Assembly (NCBI GenBank): GCA_023422095.1
Contig: JAEZSD010000089.1
Span: 1 to 16,290, forward strand
Length of the DNA stretch: 16,290 nucleotides
Direction: 5' to 3'
Source: Bacillota bacterium
Lineage (GTDB): Bacteria; Bacillota_I; Bacilli_A; RFN20; CAG-826
Part shown: positions 1 through 7,551 of the stretch, one piece after another
Position numbering within the stretch: position 1 is the stretch's first letter
How the letters are laid out: each line of letters opens with the position of its first letter
Notes under the pieces: model-generated
Seen by the model: the letters and a program-made list of their open reading frames with translations, nothing else
Told to the model about the DNA's origin: nothing
Databases searched by the model: none
Program-made: the position numbers and the translations under genes

Positions 1-474
1 AAGAAAAAAGATGTCACTGTTCACATTTTAGCCGGCATTAACGAAGGTCAACAAATCCGAGTCAGCGGTTTAGGCGAAAGAGGAGCTAATGGTGGTCCTA
101 ACGGAGACTTATATGTCGAAGTTCTCATCAAACCGCACAGCGATTTCAAAAGAGACGGTAACGACATTCACTTGGATGTTCCCATCGATTTTGTCGACGC
201 AGTTTTAGGTACAAATATTGATGTTCCAACTGTTTACGGTGATGTCACATTGAATATTCCGGCGGGAACTCAGCCTGGCCAAATCCTTCGAATGAAAGGT
301 CAAGGTATTAAAGATTTACGATCTGGTAAGCCAGGAAATCAATTCGTCCATCTTATTGTAAGAGTACCAACAACATTAACTAAAGAACAAAAAACTATTC
401 TCGAAGCGTTCCGCAATTCCAGCAATCCAAAAGATTCCTTATTCACTAAGTTTAAGAAATCATTCAAAAATTAA
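1..474 (+). CDS. dnaJ: Chaperone DnaJ (Hsp40), C-terminal part only
   Basis: The reading frame is open from base 1, so the start lies upstream of the window; 157 residues are visible. They cover the two C-terminal substrate-binding beta domains of DnaJ, with typical phrases such as GLGERGANGGPNGDLYVEV, PIDFVDAVLG and IPAGTQPGQILRMKGQGI. The J domain and the cysteine-rich zinc domain must lie upstream. DnaJ hands unfolded proteins to DnaK and stimulates its ATPase in the cytoplasm. In Firmicutes it normally closes the hrcA-grpE-dnaK-dnaJ heat-shock operon, which agrees with the strong terminator straight after the stop codon. The tail is short and lysine-rich. Identification is firm; nothing about regulation is visible here. 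Confidence 0.96.
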   Translation, partial: KKKDVTVHILAGINEGQQIRVSGLGERGANGGPNGDLYVEVLIKPHSDFKRDGNDIHLDVPIDFVDAVLGTNIDVPTVYGDVTLNIPAGTQPGQILRMKGQGIKDLRSGKPGNQFVHLIVRVPTTLTKEQKTILEAFRNSSNPKDSLFTKFKKSFKN

Positions 475-494
475 GACTCTTTGAGTCTTTTTTT
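473..494 (+). terminator. Rho-independent terminator of dnaJ
   Basis: A perfect 7-bp stem, AAGACTC (473-479) with GAGTCTT (483-489) around a TTT loop, runs into a T tract at 488-494. The left arm overlaps the dnaJ stop codon. It separates the heat-shock genes from the C39 gene downstream. Confidence 0.88.
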
Positions 495-557
495 AATCTT
501 AGTTTATTTTTAGTATTTTAAGATCTTTACCCCCTCTTATCTAATAGGAGGTTTTTT

Positions 558-1760
558 ATGTTTTACATACCCCAAATCGGAGAATATGATTGCGGATACG
601 CATGTATAAAGATGTTGCTTGCTGTCATTCATAAAGATAATAACTATTTATATCTGCCTTTTCATGAGAAGAATCAACCCTTTTCTTATCAGCAATTGAG
701 GGAAATTGCCCTGAAATATAACGTCGAGCTGGTTGGCTTTAAAGTAGAAGATGCAGAGGAGATTAAAAAGAACAAAGTCTTTCCTTTGATAGTTAGTCTG
801 AATCAGGAAACTGAGAATAAACACGCGGTAATGATAACTGGAATAAAATGGAATAGGATTCAAATATCGGATCCCGGTAAAGGCACATACTCCCTTAGTT
901 TCAAGAAGTTCTTTAATCTTTGGGATAAGACAGGATTATTGATTAATAATTATGCAGATACTCCCTGCCCGTTTGTGTATCAAAGCAACATTAAGAAGAA
1001 GGATTATATCATGCCTTTTTTATGCCAATTGATGACAGGAATATCAGGAGTATTGTCGGTGTACTTTTTTAATAAAGACATCTCCCTTTTTATCCCTCTT
1101 TTGTTACTGGTTGCTTTTGGTTTTTTCGAAATATTGCTGCGTAGTAGTTTGTTCAAACTCATGCATCGAATGGACATTGATGTTTTAGAAATAATTGATA
1201 TAAAACCTAAAGAATATAATTTGTTTCATCAGCGATTCGAAAAATTTAAACAGATGGTGATGTCAACTCCTCTGAATTTTCTCTATGTTTTTCTCATTTG
1301 TGCATTCCTCATATTCATTATTCTAATCAATGATCCGCGGAATATTTTACTAATCATCGCTCCTTTATTGATTGCCCTTTTAGATGCATTCTATCTCAAA
1401 TCCTTTCTTAAAAAGAAAGAAGAAGAAATTAGCAGAGATGAGAAGACCTTGATTAAATCAAAAGACATCGATGATTTTCGTCAAAACGAATTAGCTCTTC
1501 ATGATAAAACCTATCAATATGGGAAAATGGCTTTATTGAAAAAGTATTCCTTTGTTTTAATTATGCTCATCGCCACATGCGGCTTGATGATTGCCAATCA
1601 ACAATTTTCGATTCCTTTTATTGTTTTCTATTTGTCTGTGGAGTTCGCTTTGTATTCTAATTTGAACATCCTTTTCTCATTTTCAGAGAAGAGAAGAAAG
1701 TATTTACAAACAAAAGTGGCAATTTCAAATGTCATTCATCAAAATGATGAAATAATATAG
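558..1760 (+). CDS. C39 peptidase fused to an ABC-exporter-like membrane domain, no ATPase
   Basis: A 400-residue protein with an ideal AGGAGG site (546-551). Residues 1 to about 140 match peptidase family C39, the double-glycine leader peptidase of bacteriocin exporters. Gln6, Cys12 (in YDCGYAC), His89 (KHAVMITG) and Asp105 (ISDPGKG) are all present, so the protease looks intact. After it come six hydrophobic segments, roughly 152-171, 175-194, 239-257, 262-280, 329-345 and 350-372, paired with charged loops between, as in the membrane domain of type-1 ABC exporters. The protein stops soon after segment six, where the nucleotide-binding domain should begin; no Walker A or LSGGQ signature follows in any frame. 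It may be a membrane-tethered protease, half of a split exporter whose ATPase is encoded elsewhere, or a decayed exporter. No double-glycine peptide gene is seen nearby. C39 domain: confident. Function: unknown. Confidence 0.8.
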   Translation: MFYIPQIGEYDCGYACIKMLLAVIHKDNNYLYLPFHEKNQPFSYQQLREIALKYNVELVGFKVEDAEEIKKNKVFPLIVSLNQETENKHAVMITGIKWNRIQISDPGKGTYSLSFKKFFNLWDKTGLLINNYADTPCPFVYQSNIKKKDYIMPFLCQLMTGISGVLSVYFFNKDISLFIPLLLLVAFGFFEILLRSSLFKLMHRMDIDVLEIIDIKPKEYNLFHQRFEKFKQMVMSTPLNFLYVFLICAFLIFIILINDPRNILLIIAPLLIALLDAFYLKSFLKKKEEEISRDEKTLIKSKDIDDFRQNELALHDKTYQYGKMALLKKYSFVLIMLIATCGLMIANQQFSIPFIVFYLSVEFALYSNLNILFSFSEKRRKYLQTKVAISNVIHQNDEII

Positions 1761-1765
1761 CAACT

Positions 1766-1800
1766 TTTTTAGGCTCGTGCTATCATATAGTCCCTAAAAA
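1766..1800 (+). promoter_or_regulatory. Extended -10 promoter of ybeY within nested inverted repeats
   Basis: TGcTATCAT (1778-1786) is an extended -10 element; no good -35 is visible. Transcription would start near 1793, leaving about 7 nt before the ATG at 1800, and there is no Shine-Dalgarno sequence. Outer arms TTTTTAGG (1766-1773) and CCTAAAAA (1793-1800) are perfectly complementary, and CTAT-CAT-ATAG (1780-1790) is nested inside. The repeat covers the -10 and the first base of the start codon. Promoter and operator roles are inferred. Confidence 0.5.
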
Positions 1801-2252
1801 TGGAACTAGATTTTCAAACAACATTTTCTGAACTCTCTTCATTTGAAGAGGAATACACGAGGTTATTAGAAAAAACTCTTCATCATCTCAATGTCGGCGA
1901 TGATGTCATCGTGAGTGTCAGTTTTGTCGATAATGAATTTATTCATAAAATGAATAGAGATTACCGCCATATTGATCGTCCCACTGATGTGATTTCTTTC
2001 GCCTTTTTGGACGGAGAAGCGAACCCCTTGGAATTGCTGAAAGACAATACCAGTCCCGTTTGTTTAGGTGATATCTACATTTCAGTAGAAAAAGCTCGTC
2101 AGCAAGCTGAGGAGTACGGCCATCCTTTAAAACGAGAGCTACAGTTTCTGTTTGTTCATGGTTTGCTTCATTTACTCGGTTTTGATCACATAGCCGAAGA
2201 AGATGAAAAAGTGATGTTTGCCTTGCAGGATGAAATACTTAAAAAGGAGTAA
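1800..2252 (+). CDS. ybeY: Endoribonuclease YbeY, rRNA maturation factor
   Basis: A 150-residue protein of normal family length. The YbeY zinc site HGxxHxxGxDH is intact in FVHGLLHLLGFDH (His120, His124, His130), and the conserved RPTDVISF lies at 60-67. YbeY is a metal-dependent single-strand RNase used in 16S rRNA 3'-end maturation and late 70S quality control. It heads the ybeY-cdd-era-recO cluster; in Bacillus dgkA follows ybeY, but here it is missing and cdd comes next. The ATG at 1800 has no recognisable ribosome binding site and sits about 7 nt from a predicted transcription start, so translation may be of near-leaderless type. Later ATGs would remove conserved N-terminal sequence, so this start is preferred. 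Confidence 0.95.
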   Translation: MELDFQTTFSELSSFEEEYTRLLEKTLHHLNVGDDVIVSVSFVDNEFIHKMNRDYRHIDRPTDVISFAFLDGEANPLELLKDNTSPVCLGDIYISVEKARQQAEEYGHPLKRELQFLFVHGLLHLLGFDHIAEEDEKVMFALQDEILKKE

Positions 2253-2259
2253 AAATACA

Positions 2260-2661
2260 ATGGAAAAAGAAAAATTAATCGAAAGAGCAAAAGAAGCAAG
2301 AAAACTGTCCTACATGCCCTATTCAAAATTTGCAGTAGGAGCAGCTGTTGAATGCAAAGACGGGAGTGTTTTTCTCGGAGCTAATATCGAGAATTCTTCC
2401 TACCCACTTTGTATGTGTGCGGAAAGAAATGCCCTGTATAATGCTTATATGCATGGTTATAAAAAAGAAGATTTTGTCGCATTCGCTTTAAGCGGCGATA
2501 CTGATGAGCCAATCTCACCTTGCGGTGCTTGCCGTCAAGTAATAAGCGAATTATATCCAAGCGAAGCCCCGATATATATGACTAACATGAAAGGCATGGT
2601 TAGAGAAACCAATGTTGTTGAGTTGCTACCATTCGCTTTTTCTCCTGAAGATCTAAAATGA
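2260..2661 (+). CDS. cdd: Cytidine deaminase
   Basis: A 133-residue homotetrameric-type cytidine deaminase, which converts cytidine and deoxycytidine to uridine and deoxyuridine in pyrimidine salvage. The active-site signature CAERNA supplies zinc ligand Cys53 and the proton-shuttling Glu55; PCGACRQ gives Cys88 and Cys91. The start at 2260 is chosen because AAGGAG lies at 2244-2249 and the product then begins MEKEKLIERAKEARK, as expected for the family. An upstream in-frame ATG at 2218 lies inside ybeY and lacks support. The stop TGA overlaps the era start (ATGATGA), which suggests translational coupling. The position just before era is the standard Firmicutes arrangement. Confidence 0.96.
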   Translation: MEKEKLIERAKEARKLSYMPYSKFAVGAAVECKDGSVFLGANIENSSYPLCMCAERNALYNAYMHGYKKEDFVAFALSGDTDEPISPCGACRQVISELYPSEAPIYMTNMKGMVRETNVVELLPFAFSPEDLK

Positions 2662-3545
2662 TGAAAGTAGGTTTTGTATCAATTCTCGGTCGTCCAAACG
2701 TCGGGAAATCGACCATTATTAATGGTTTATTAAATCAAAAAATTTCGATTGTTACTGATAAATCTCAAACAACAAGAAACAATATTCGTGGTATTTATAA
2801 CAGTCCTGAAGCGCAGATTGTTTTTGTCGATACTCCAGGCATTCATAAGCCACACCAAATCTTAGGAAAGCGCATGAATAACATGGCATACAGCACTGCC
2901 CATGACGTCGATGTCAATATGTTGATTGTCGATGCTTCTCTTATTTTTGGTCCTGGGGATGAATATTTACTAGAACACTTAGATATTCGCAATTCTCCAT
3001 TGATTATCGTTTTTAATAAAATTGATCGAGCTCGTTTAGTCCATGTTGATAAGCTCAAAGAAAAATACCTTTCTTATTTTCCTGATGCCAAAATTATTGA
3101 AACTGTGGCGACGGAAAAGTTCAATTTAGATGACCTGTTGAAAAGAGTCATTTCTCTATTGCCAGAGGGTCAACCATTTTATCCCACAGATGTCAAAACT
3201 GATAAAGATGAAGTATTCCAAATAAAAGAAATTATCCGTGAAAAAGTTTTAAAAAATCTAAAAGAAGAAGTTCCTCATTCAATTGCTATCTATATGGAAA
3301 ACATCGAGTGGGAGAAAAACCCAATGCCGATAAAAGCCAGTATCATCGTTGAAAAAGAAAGCCAAAAAGGAATTGTTATTGGAGCGAACGGCAAACGCAT
3401 AAAGCTTATTGGCACAAGAGCCCGCAACGACATTGAAGCACTTCTAAAAAAACATGTTTTTCTCGAACTGCTCGTCAAAGTTCAGAAAGACTGGCGGAAT
3501 GAAGAAAAAGCGCTTGAGACTTTTGGGTATAAACTGGAGAAATAG
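2658..3545 (+). CDS. era: GTPase Era, 30S ribosome assembly
   Basis: A 295-residue protein. The N-terminal GTPase domain has G1 GRPNVGKS (11-18), G3 DTPG (58-61) followed by the Era-typical IHKPH, and G4 NKID (120-123). A C-terminal type-II KH RNA-binding domain contains GANGKRIK around residue 242. Era binds the 3' end of 16S rRNA and helps 30S maturation, working in the same process as YbeY upstream. The start is either ATG 2658, overlapping the cdd stop, or ATG 2661 one codon later; the two adjacent ATGs differ by one methionine. The stop is 2 nt before recO. No key residue is missing. Confidence 0.97.
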   Translation: MMKVGFVSILGRPNVGKSTIINGLLNQKISIVTDKSQTTRNNIRGIYNSPEAQIVFVDTPGIHKPHQILGKRMNNMAYSTAHDVDVNMLIVDASLIFGPGDEYLLEHLDIRNSPLIIVFNKIDRARLVHVDKLKEKYLSYFPDAKIIETVATEKFNLDDLLKRVISLLPEGQPFYPTDVKTDKDEVFQIKEIIREKVLKNLKEEVPHSIAIYMENIEWEKNPMPIKASIIVEKESQKGIVIGANGKRIKLIGTRARNDIEALLKKHVFLELLVKVQKDWRNEEKALETFGYKLEK

Positions 3546-3547
3546 TA

Positions 3548-4258
3548 ATGCGAGTCGTGGTTATCTCTATTACTCCCTACAAAGAAAAAGATGGTATTGT
3601 CAATGCGATAAGTAGCGATGAGAGCATTACTTTTTTAGTAAGGGGTCTACTAGGACCAAATAGTAAAAATGCTGCTTTAAACACCAACTTAGTTATTGCT
3701 GATATTGAACTACAGGAAGGAAATTTTAAGTACCCTGTTTTGAAGTCAAGCACAATTATTTCTTCCCCAATAAAATTGACAAATGACTATTACTACCTCG
3801 GTTCTTTGATGTTGATTAATGAAGCCACAAAAAATCTTTTGCAAGATGAAGAAAAAGTATCAATTTTTAATGATTTAGTAGACACGATTGATACCTTAAA
3901 AAATATAAGCGATCCGTGGATGCCCATGTTAATATACTTAGCCAAAATTTTTAAAATTTCAGGTTATGAATTTGAAGTTAATAAATGCGTTTTTTGCGGA
4001 AATAAAAAGGATATCAGAACTTTCTCTTTTAGCGATGGCGGTTTTGTTTGTTCCTCTTGCCTTAATGAGGACACCGAAAGAGAATTTTCTAAAGAACAAA
4101 TGCTTCTTTTAAGAAGCATTTTTAATGCAAAAAATAGCAACGTTGGCTCACCTCACTGCACAAAAGAAAATGCTTTATTCATTCTCAATAAATTCGTAAC
4201 CTTCATTAATGACTCTTATGGTTTTTCTTTAAGGACAGCAGCCATACTAAACAAATAA
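3548..4258 (+). CDS. recO: DNA repair protein RecO
   Basis: A 236-residue RecO, of normal length for Firmicutes. The N-terminal part (about 1-80) reads as the OB fold, with the family-typical opening on oxidative/alternative DNA conformations replaced by ITPYKEKDGIVNAIS and LVRGLLGPNS. A zinc finger is formed by Cys147-x2-Cys150 and Cys168-x2-Cys171. RecO anneals single strands and, with RecR, loads RecA onto SSB-coated gaps. GGAG at 3536-3539, inside the end of era, serves the ATG at 3548. A long perfect hairpin followed by T residues lies inside the coding sequence (4098-4123). Sequence divergence from textbook RecO is considerable, but the zinc finger and the location after era make the assignment safe. 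Confidence 0.9.
   Translation: MRVVVISITPYKEKDGIVNAISSDESITFLVRGLLGPNSKNAALNTNLVIADIELQEGNFKYPVLKSSTIISSPIKLTNDYYYLGSLMLINEATKNLLQDEEKVSIFNDLVDTIDTLKNISDPWMPMLIYLAKIFKISGYEFEVNKCVFCGNKKDIRTFSFSDGGFVCSSCLNEDTEREFSKEQMLLLRSIFNAKNSNVGSPHCTKENALFILNKFVTFINDSYGFSLRTAAILNK
4098..4123 (+). promoter_or_regulatory. Terminator-like hairpin inside recO
   Basis: AAATGCTTCTT (4098-4108) and AAGAAGCATTT (4111-4121) are perfectly complementary with a 2-nt gap, and the T run extends to 4123. In the recO frame it encodes QMLLLRSIF without disrupting the protein. It resembles an intrinsic terminator and could lower transcription from recO towards glyS, which has its own promoter. Function is inferred. Confidence 0.35.
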
Positions 4259-4291
4259 TAAAAAGAAAACTATTAATACACTTATAATAGG

Positions 4292-4321
4292 TTGACAATT
4301 CCTCCCGCGTGTACCTATACT
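4292..4321 (+). promoter_or_regulatory. Housekeeping-type promoter of glyS operon
   Basis: A consensus -35 TTGACA (4292-4297) is followed after 18 nt by TATACT (4316-4321). Transcription would start near 4328, giving a leader of about 28 nt with AGGAGG at 4341-4346. Short arms GCGTG (4307-4311) and CACGC (4329-4333) flank the -10. The leader is too short for a T-box riboswitch. Confidence 0.75.
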
Positions 4322-4355
4322 ATTCAAGCACGCACTCTCTAGGAGGAGTTATATT

Positions 4356-5729
4356 ATGAGCAAATTCGATTTTGACAAAGTCACAAACCATTTTATTACC
4401 TCTGGTTTTCTATTCCAAGGTTCTGAAATATATGGTGGTTTATCCAATACATGGGATTATGGCCCACTAGGTTCTGAAGTAAAAAGAAACATCGAAAAGA
4501 TGTGGTGGAAGAAATTCGTTCAAGAATCACCTACCAACGTTGGCATTGATGCCGCGATTTTGATGAATCCAAAAGTTTGGGAAGCAACTGGACACGTTTC
4601 CACTTTTAACGACCCTTTGCTCGACTGCAAAGACTGCAAGATGAGATTTCGCGCTGATCAATTAATTGAAAAACAATTCCCTGATGCTGATATCGCCGGA
4701 TTAAACGACGAACAACTAATGTCTTTTATTCGCAGCAATGATGTGAAATGTCCAAATTGTGGCGGAACTAATTTTACCGATATCCGCAAGTTTAATATGA
4801 TGTTCAAAACTCACATCGGTGTAACCGAAGACAGTAAGTCAGTTGTTTATTTACGTCCTGAAACCGCTCAAGGCGTCTTTGTTAATTTCAAAAATATTTT
4901 AAGAACCACTCGAAGAAAATTACCAATTGGTATATGCAATGTTGGCAAGGCCTTTAGAAATGAGATTACTCCAGGACAAATGACATTCAGGATGAGGGAA
5001 TTCACTCAAATGGAAATGGAATTTTTCTGCAAACCAGGAGAAGATTTAAAATGGTTTGATTTTTGGAAAAAACGCTGCCTAGATTTCGTTGCTGATTTAG
5101 GAATCAAAAAAGAAGATTTACGCTTCCGGGATCACGAAACTGCCGAATTAGCTTTCTATTCCAAAGCAACTACTGATATTGAATATCGTTTTCCTTTTGG
5201 TTGGGGAGAAATTTGGGGTATCGCTGATCGAACTGATTATGATTTAAAACGCCATGCCACATATAGTGGTGAAACGATCGATTATTTCGATCCTGAAACC
5301 AATGAAAAATACGTACCCTTTTGCATTGAACCTTCTGTTGGCTTAGACCGGTTGATTTTGATGACTTTATGCAACGCCTATGAAGAAGAGACTATCGGAG
5401 AAAATGATTCTCGCATAGTCATGCATTTTGTGCCTTCTTTAGCCCCTTACAAAGTTGCCGTCTTACCATTGAGCAAAAAACTGGAAGACAAAGCTCAAGA
5501 AGTCCAAAAGATTTTATCAACATACATGAGCACCGTTTATGACGATACTGGAAGTATCGGCAAAAGATATCGCCGACAAGATGCAATTGGAACACCATAC
5601 TGTGTTACTGTTGATTTCAACACTCTTGAGGATAGTTCGGTTACTATTCGCGATCGCGATACAATGCAACAAATTCGTTTGCAAATTAAAGACTTAGAGA
5701 AATATCTCTCGGTTAAGATTTTCTATTAA
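4356..5729 (+). CDS. glyS: Glycyl-tRNA synthetase, dimeric class II type
   Basis: A 457-residue class II enzyme that charges tRNA-Gly with glycine. It is the single-chain homodimeric (eukaryote/archaea-like) form, often written glyQS, not the alpha2-beta2 GlyQ+GlyS pair of Bacillus subtilis. Evidence: the start FQGSEIYGGLSNTWDYGPLG; an inserted zinc site Cys91, Cys94, Cys132, Cys135; RPETAQGVFVNFKN; the motif 2 region with FRNEITPGQMTFRMREF; motif 3 PSVGLDRL; and a C-terminal anticodon-binding domain from about residue 365. It has its own promoter and a strong AGGAGG site. It lies between recO and dnaG as in many Firmicutes, without the ccpN regulator found there in Bacillus. dnaG begins 11 nt after the stop. 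Confidence 0.97.
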   Translation: MSKFDFDKVTNHFITSGFLFQGSEIYGGLSNTWDYGPLGSEVKRNIEKMWWKKFVQESPTNVGIDAAILMNPKVWEATGHVSTFNDPLLDCKDCKMRFRADQLIEKQFPDADIAGLNDEQLMSFIRSNDVKCPNCGGTNFTDIRKFNMMFKTHIGVTEDSKSVVYLRPETAQGVFVNFKNILRTTRRKLPIGICNVGKAFRNEITPGQMTFRMREFTQMEMEFFCKPGEDLKWFDFWKKRCLDFVADLGIKKEDLRFRDHETAELAFYSKATTDIEYRFPFGWGEIWGIADRTDYDLKRHATYSGETIDYFDPETNEKYVPFCIEPSVGLDRLILMTLCNAYEEETIGENDSRIVMHFVPSLAPYKVAVLPLSKKLEDKAQEVQKILSTYMSTVYDDTGSIGKRYRRQDAIGTPYCVTVDFNTLEDSSVTIRDRDTMQQIRLQIKDLEKYLSVKIFY

Positions 5730-5740
5730 TTTAAGGTAAC

Positions 5741-7531
5741 ATGGCATTTGAAGAAAGTTTAATTAATGATGTACTAAACCACGCCGATATAGTTCAAGTA
5801 GTATCGTCTTTTATCCCTGTCAATAAAAAGGGAAAGAACTATGTCGCTAAATGTCCTTTTCATGATGATACAAATCCCTCAATGAGTATTAGTCCTGAAA
5901 GGAAAATGTTTAAATGCTTCGTTTGCGGAACAGGTGGCTCTGCCATTTCGTTTGTGCAAAAATATCTTCATATCCCATTTATTGAAGCCATGAAGAAAGT
6001 CGCGGATCTTTCTGGATATCACGACGAACGTCTCGATAAAAAGCAAACTTATGTTAAACCAGAGGATCCTGAAAAAATACCGCTTTTTAAATGTCTTAAA
6101 GACTTAACTCTTTATTATCAATATGCCTTGAACACCGCCGAAGGAAAAGAAGGACTTGAATATTTTAAGACCCGTAATTTAGATCATACCATTCAAGAAA
6201 AATTCCTCCTTGGATACGCTTTGAAAGATGGTCAGGCAACATGTCAATTCTTGATGACTAAGGGACATTCCGTCAAAACCCTTGAGGATGTTGGCATCGC
6301 AACTCTAATTAATGGGAATTATGTCGATAAGAATCAAGGAAGAGCCATCTTCCCTATCTGTGACTCAGAAGGCCGTGTTATCGGTTACAGCGCCCGTAGA
6401 ATCGGAGATGGACCCGAAACCAAGTATATCAATTCGCCAGAAACTCTTTTATTTCATAAAAGTAGCATTCTTTATAATTACCACATCGCTAAAGAAAAAG
6501 CTCGAATTGCTAACTGCATTTATGTTTGCGAAGGCTTCATGGATGTTTTTGCTCTTTCCAAAATCGGAATAGATAACTCTGTCGCTTTAATGGGCACCGC
6601 TTTATCTAACGAGCATATTTCCATGCTACGCATGTTAAATGTTGAAGTTAGACTCTGCCTCGATGGCGATTTACCAGGGCAAACTGCCATGATGAAAGCC
6701 AGCAAAATGCTCCAAGAAGCCCAAATACCTTGCATGATTGTTGATAACCAAGGCAGCACCGAGGATCCGGATGAAATACTCAATAGCAAAGGCCCGGATG
6801 CATTGCGCTTTTACCTTCAAAAATTGCTCAATCGCGTCGATTTTGCTCTTAAATATTTTAAACGAAGCAACCCTTTGAAAACTGCTGAACAAAAAAAGCA
6901 GTTAATCAGTGAATTTGTTCCTATCTTGCTCAGCATTAGAGATCAATTGGATTTAGATAATTATCTACATCAATTATCGGGAGTCACTGGTTATGATGTC
7001 GATAGTCTGCGTGCTTTACTAAAACAAGTCCGCAATGAACAGGCTACGAAAAAACCAGAAGATATTATTCGATCATTCCATCCGGAAAGAAAGGTTCTTC
7101 GCCGATTAGAAATGGCAGAAAGAGAATTTCTCTATCAAATGTTGCAAAACAAAGAAGCAATATCCTTCTATGAAGACAAATTGACCGGATTTTATGATGA
7201 AACCTATCGCCAAGTCGCCAATTACCTTGTCGATTATATGCAAAATCACGAAGACTTTGAACCAGTCGACTTGTTGGCCTCTATTGAAATGAGTGATTTA
7301 GAGAATAAGGATTTGTTAGTTAACGAAGTGACTACTCTCTATTTAGAGAAGACTCATCCACAAAAATGCGATCAACAGTTATTGAACAATTTACTCGAAG
7401 CCATCAATGGCGAAAAAGAAAGAATCTTTGAAAAAGATATGCTCGAGCGATCCTTAGAAGGCAAATCACAACTTGAGCAAGCTCGTATTCTCGCCGAATA
7501 CAATCGTCGAAAAGCGAAAAAGAATAAATAA
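5741..7531 (+). CDS. dnaG: DNA primase DnaG
   Basis: A 596-residue primase, normal length. The CHC2 zinc-binding domain is at the N-terminus with Cys38, His41, Cys59 and Cys62. The RNA polymerase core follows, with a TOPRIM domain carrying Glu264 (VCEGFMDVF) and Asp308/Asp310 (LDGDLPG). The C-terminal part, which in the family binds the replicative helicase DnaB/DnaC, is helical and less conserved. DnaG makes the RNA primers for Okazaki fragments. Translation starts from ATG 5741 with a modest AAGG at 5733-5736. It is followed 20 nt later by rpoD, the core of the macromolecular-synthesis operon known from both E. coli and Bacillus. Confidence 0.97.
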   Translation: MAFEESLINDVLNHADIVQVVSSFIPVNKKGKNYVAKCPFHDDTNPSMSISPERKMFKCFVCGTGGSAISFVQKYLHIPFIEAMKKVADLSGYHDERLDKKQTYVKPEDPEKIPLFKCLKDLTLYYQYALNTAEGKEGLEYFKTRNLDHTIQEKFLLGYALKDGQATCQFLMTKGHSVKTLEDVGIATLINGNYVDKNQGRAIFPICDSEGRVIGYSARRIGDGPETKYINSPETLLFHKSSILYNYHIAKEKARIANCIYVCEGFMDVFALSKIGIDNSVALMGTALSNEHISMLRMLNVEVRLCLDGDLPGQTAMMKASKMLQEAQIPCMIVDNQGSTEDPDEILNSKGPDALRFYLQKLLNRVDFALKYFKRSNPLKTAEQKKQLISEFVPILLSIRDQLDLDNYLHQLSGVTGYDVDSLRALLKQVRNEQATKKPEDIIRSFHPERKVLRRLEMAEREFLYQMLQNKEAISFYEDKLTGFYDETYRQVANYLVDYMQNHEDFEPVDLLASIEMSDLENKDLLVNEVTTLYLEKTHPQKCDQQLLNNLLEAINGEKERIFEKDMLERSLEGKSQLEQARILAEYNRRKAKKNK

Positions 7532-7551
7532 TTCCTAAGGAGGAGATCATT

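Noticed and set aside
558..1760. Complete bacteriocin exporter locus
   Set aside because: No ATPase domain, no immunity or accessory gene and no double-glycine precursor peptide is visible around the C39 gene.
2218..2259. Longer cdd product starting at ATG 2218
   Set aside because: This extension lies inside ybeY; ATG 2260 has a well-spaced AAGGAG and gives the normal family N-terminus.
2659..2663. TGA read as tryptophan (Mycoplasma code), since the cdd and second-sigma TGA stops are soon followed by TAG/TAA
   Set aside because: All conserved Trp positions use TGG, no gene needs an internal TGA, and read-through at nif3 TGA does not restore the protein.
4259..4355. Possible T-box or glycine riboswitch before glyS
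   Set aside because: A consensus promoter leaves a leader of only about 28 nt, with no room for a T-box specifier stem or terminator.
6312..6892. Several short open frames on both strands inside dnaG
   Set aside because: They are shadows of the primase gene, without ribosome binding sites or recognisable domains.
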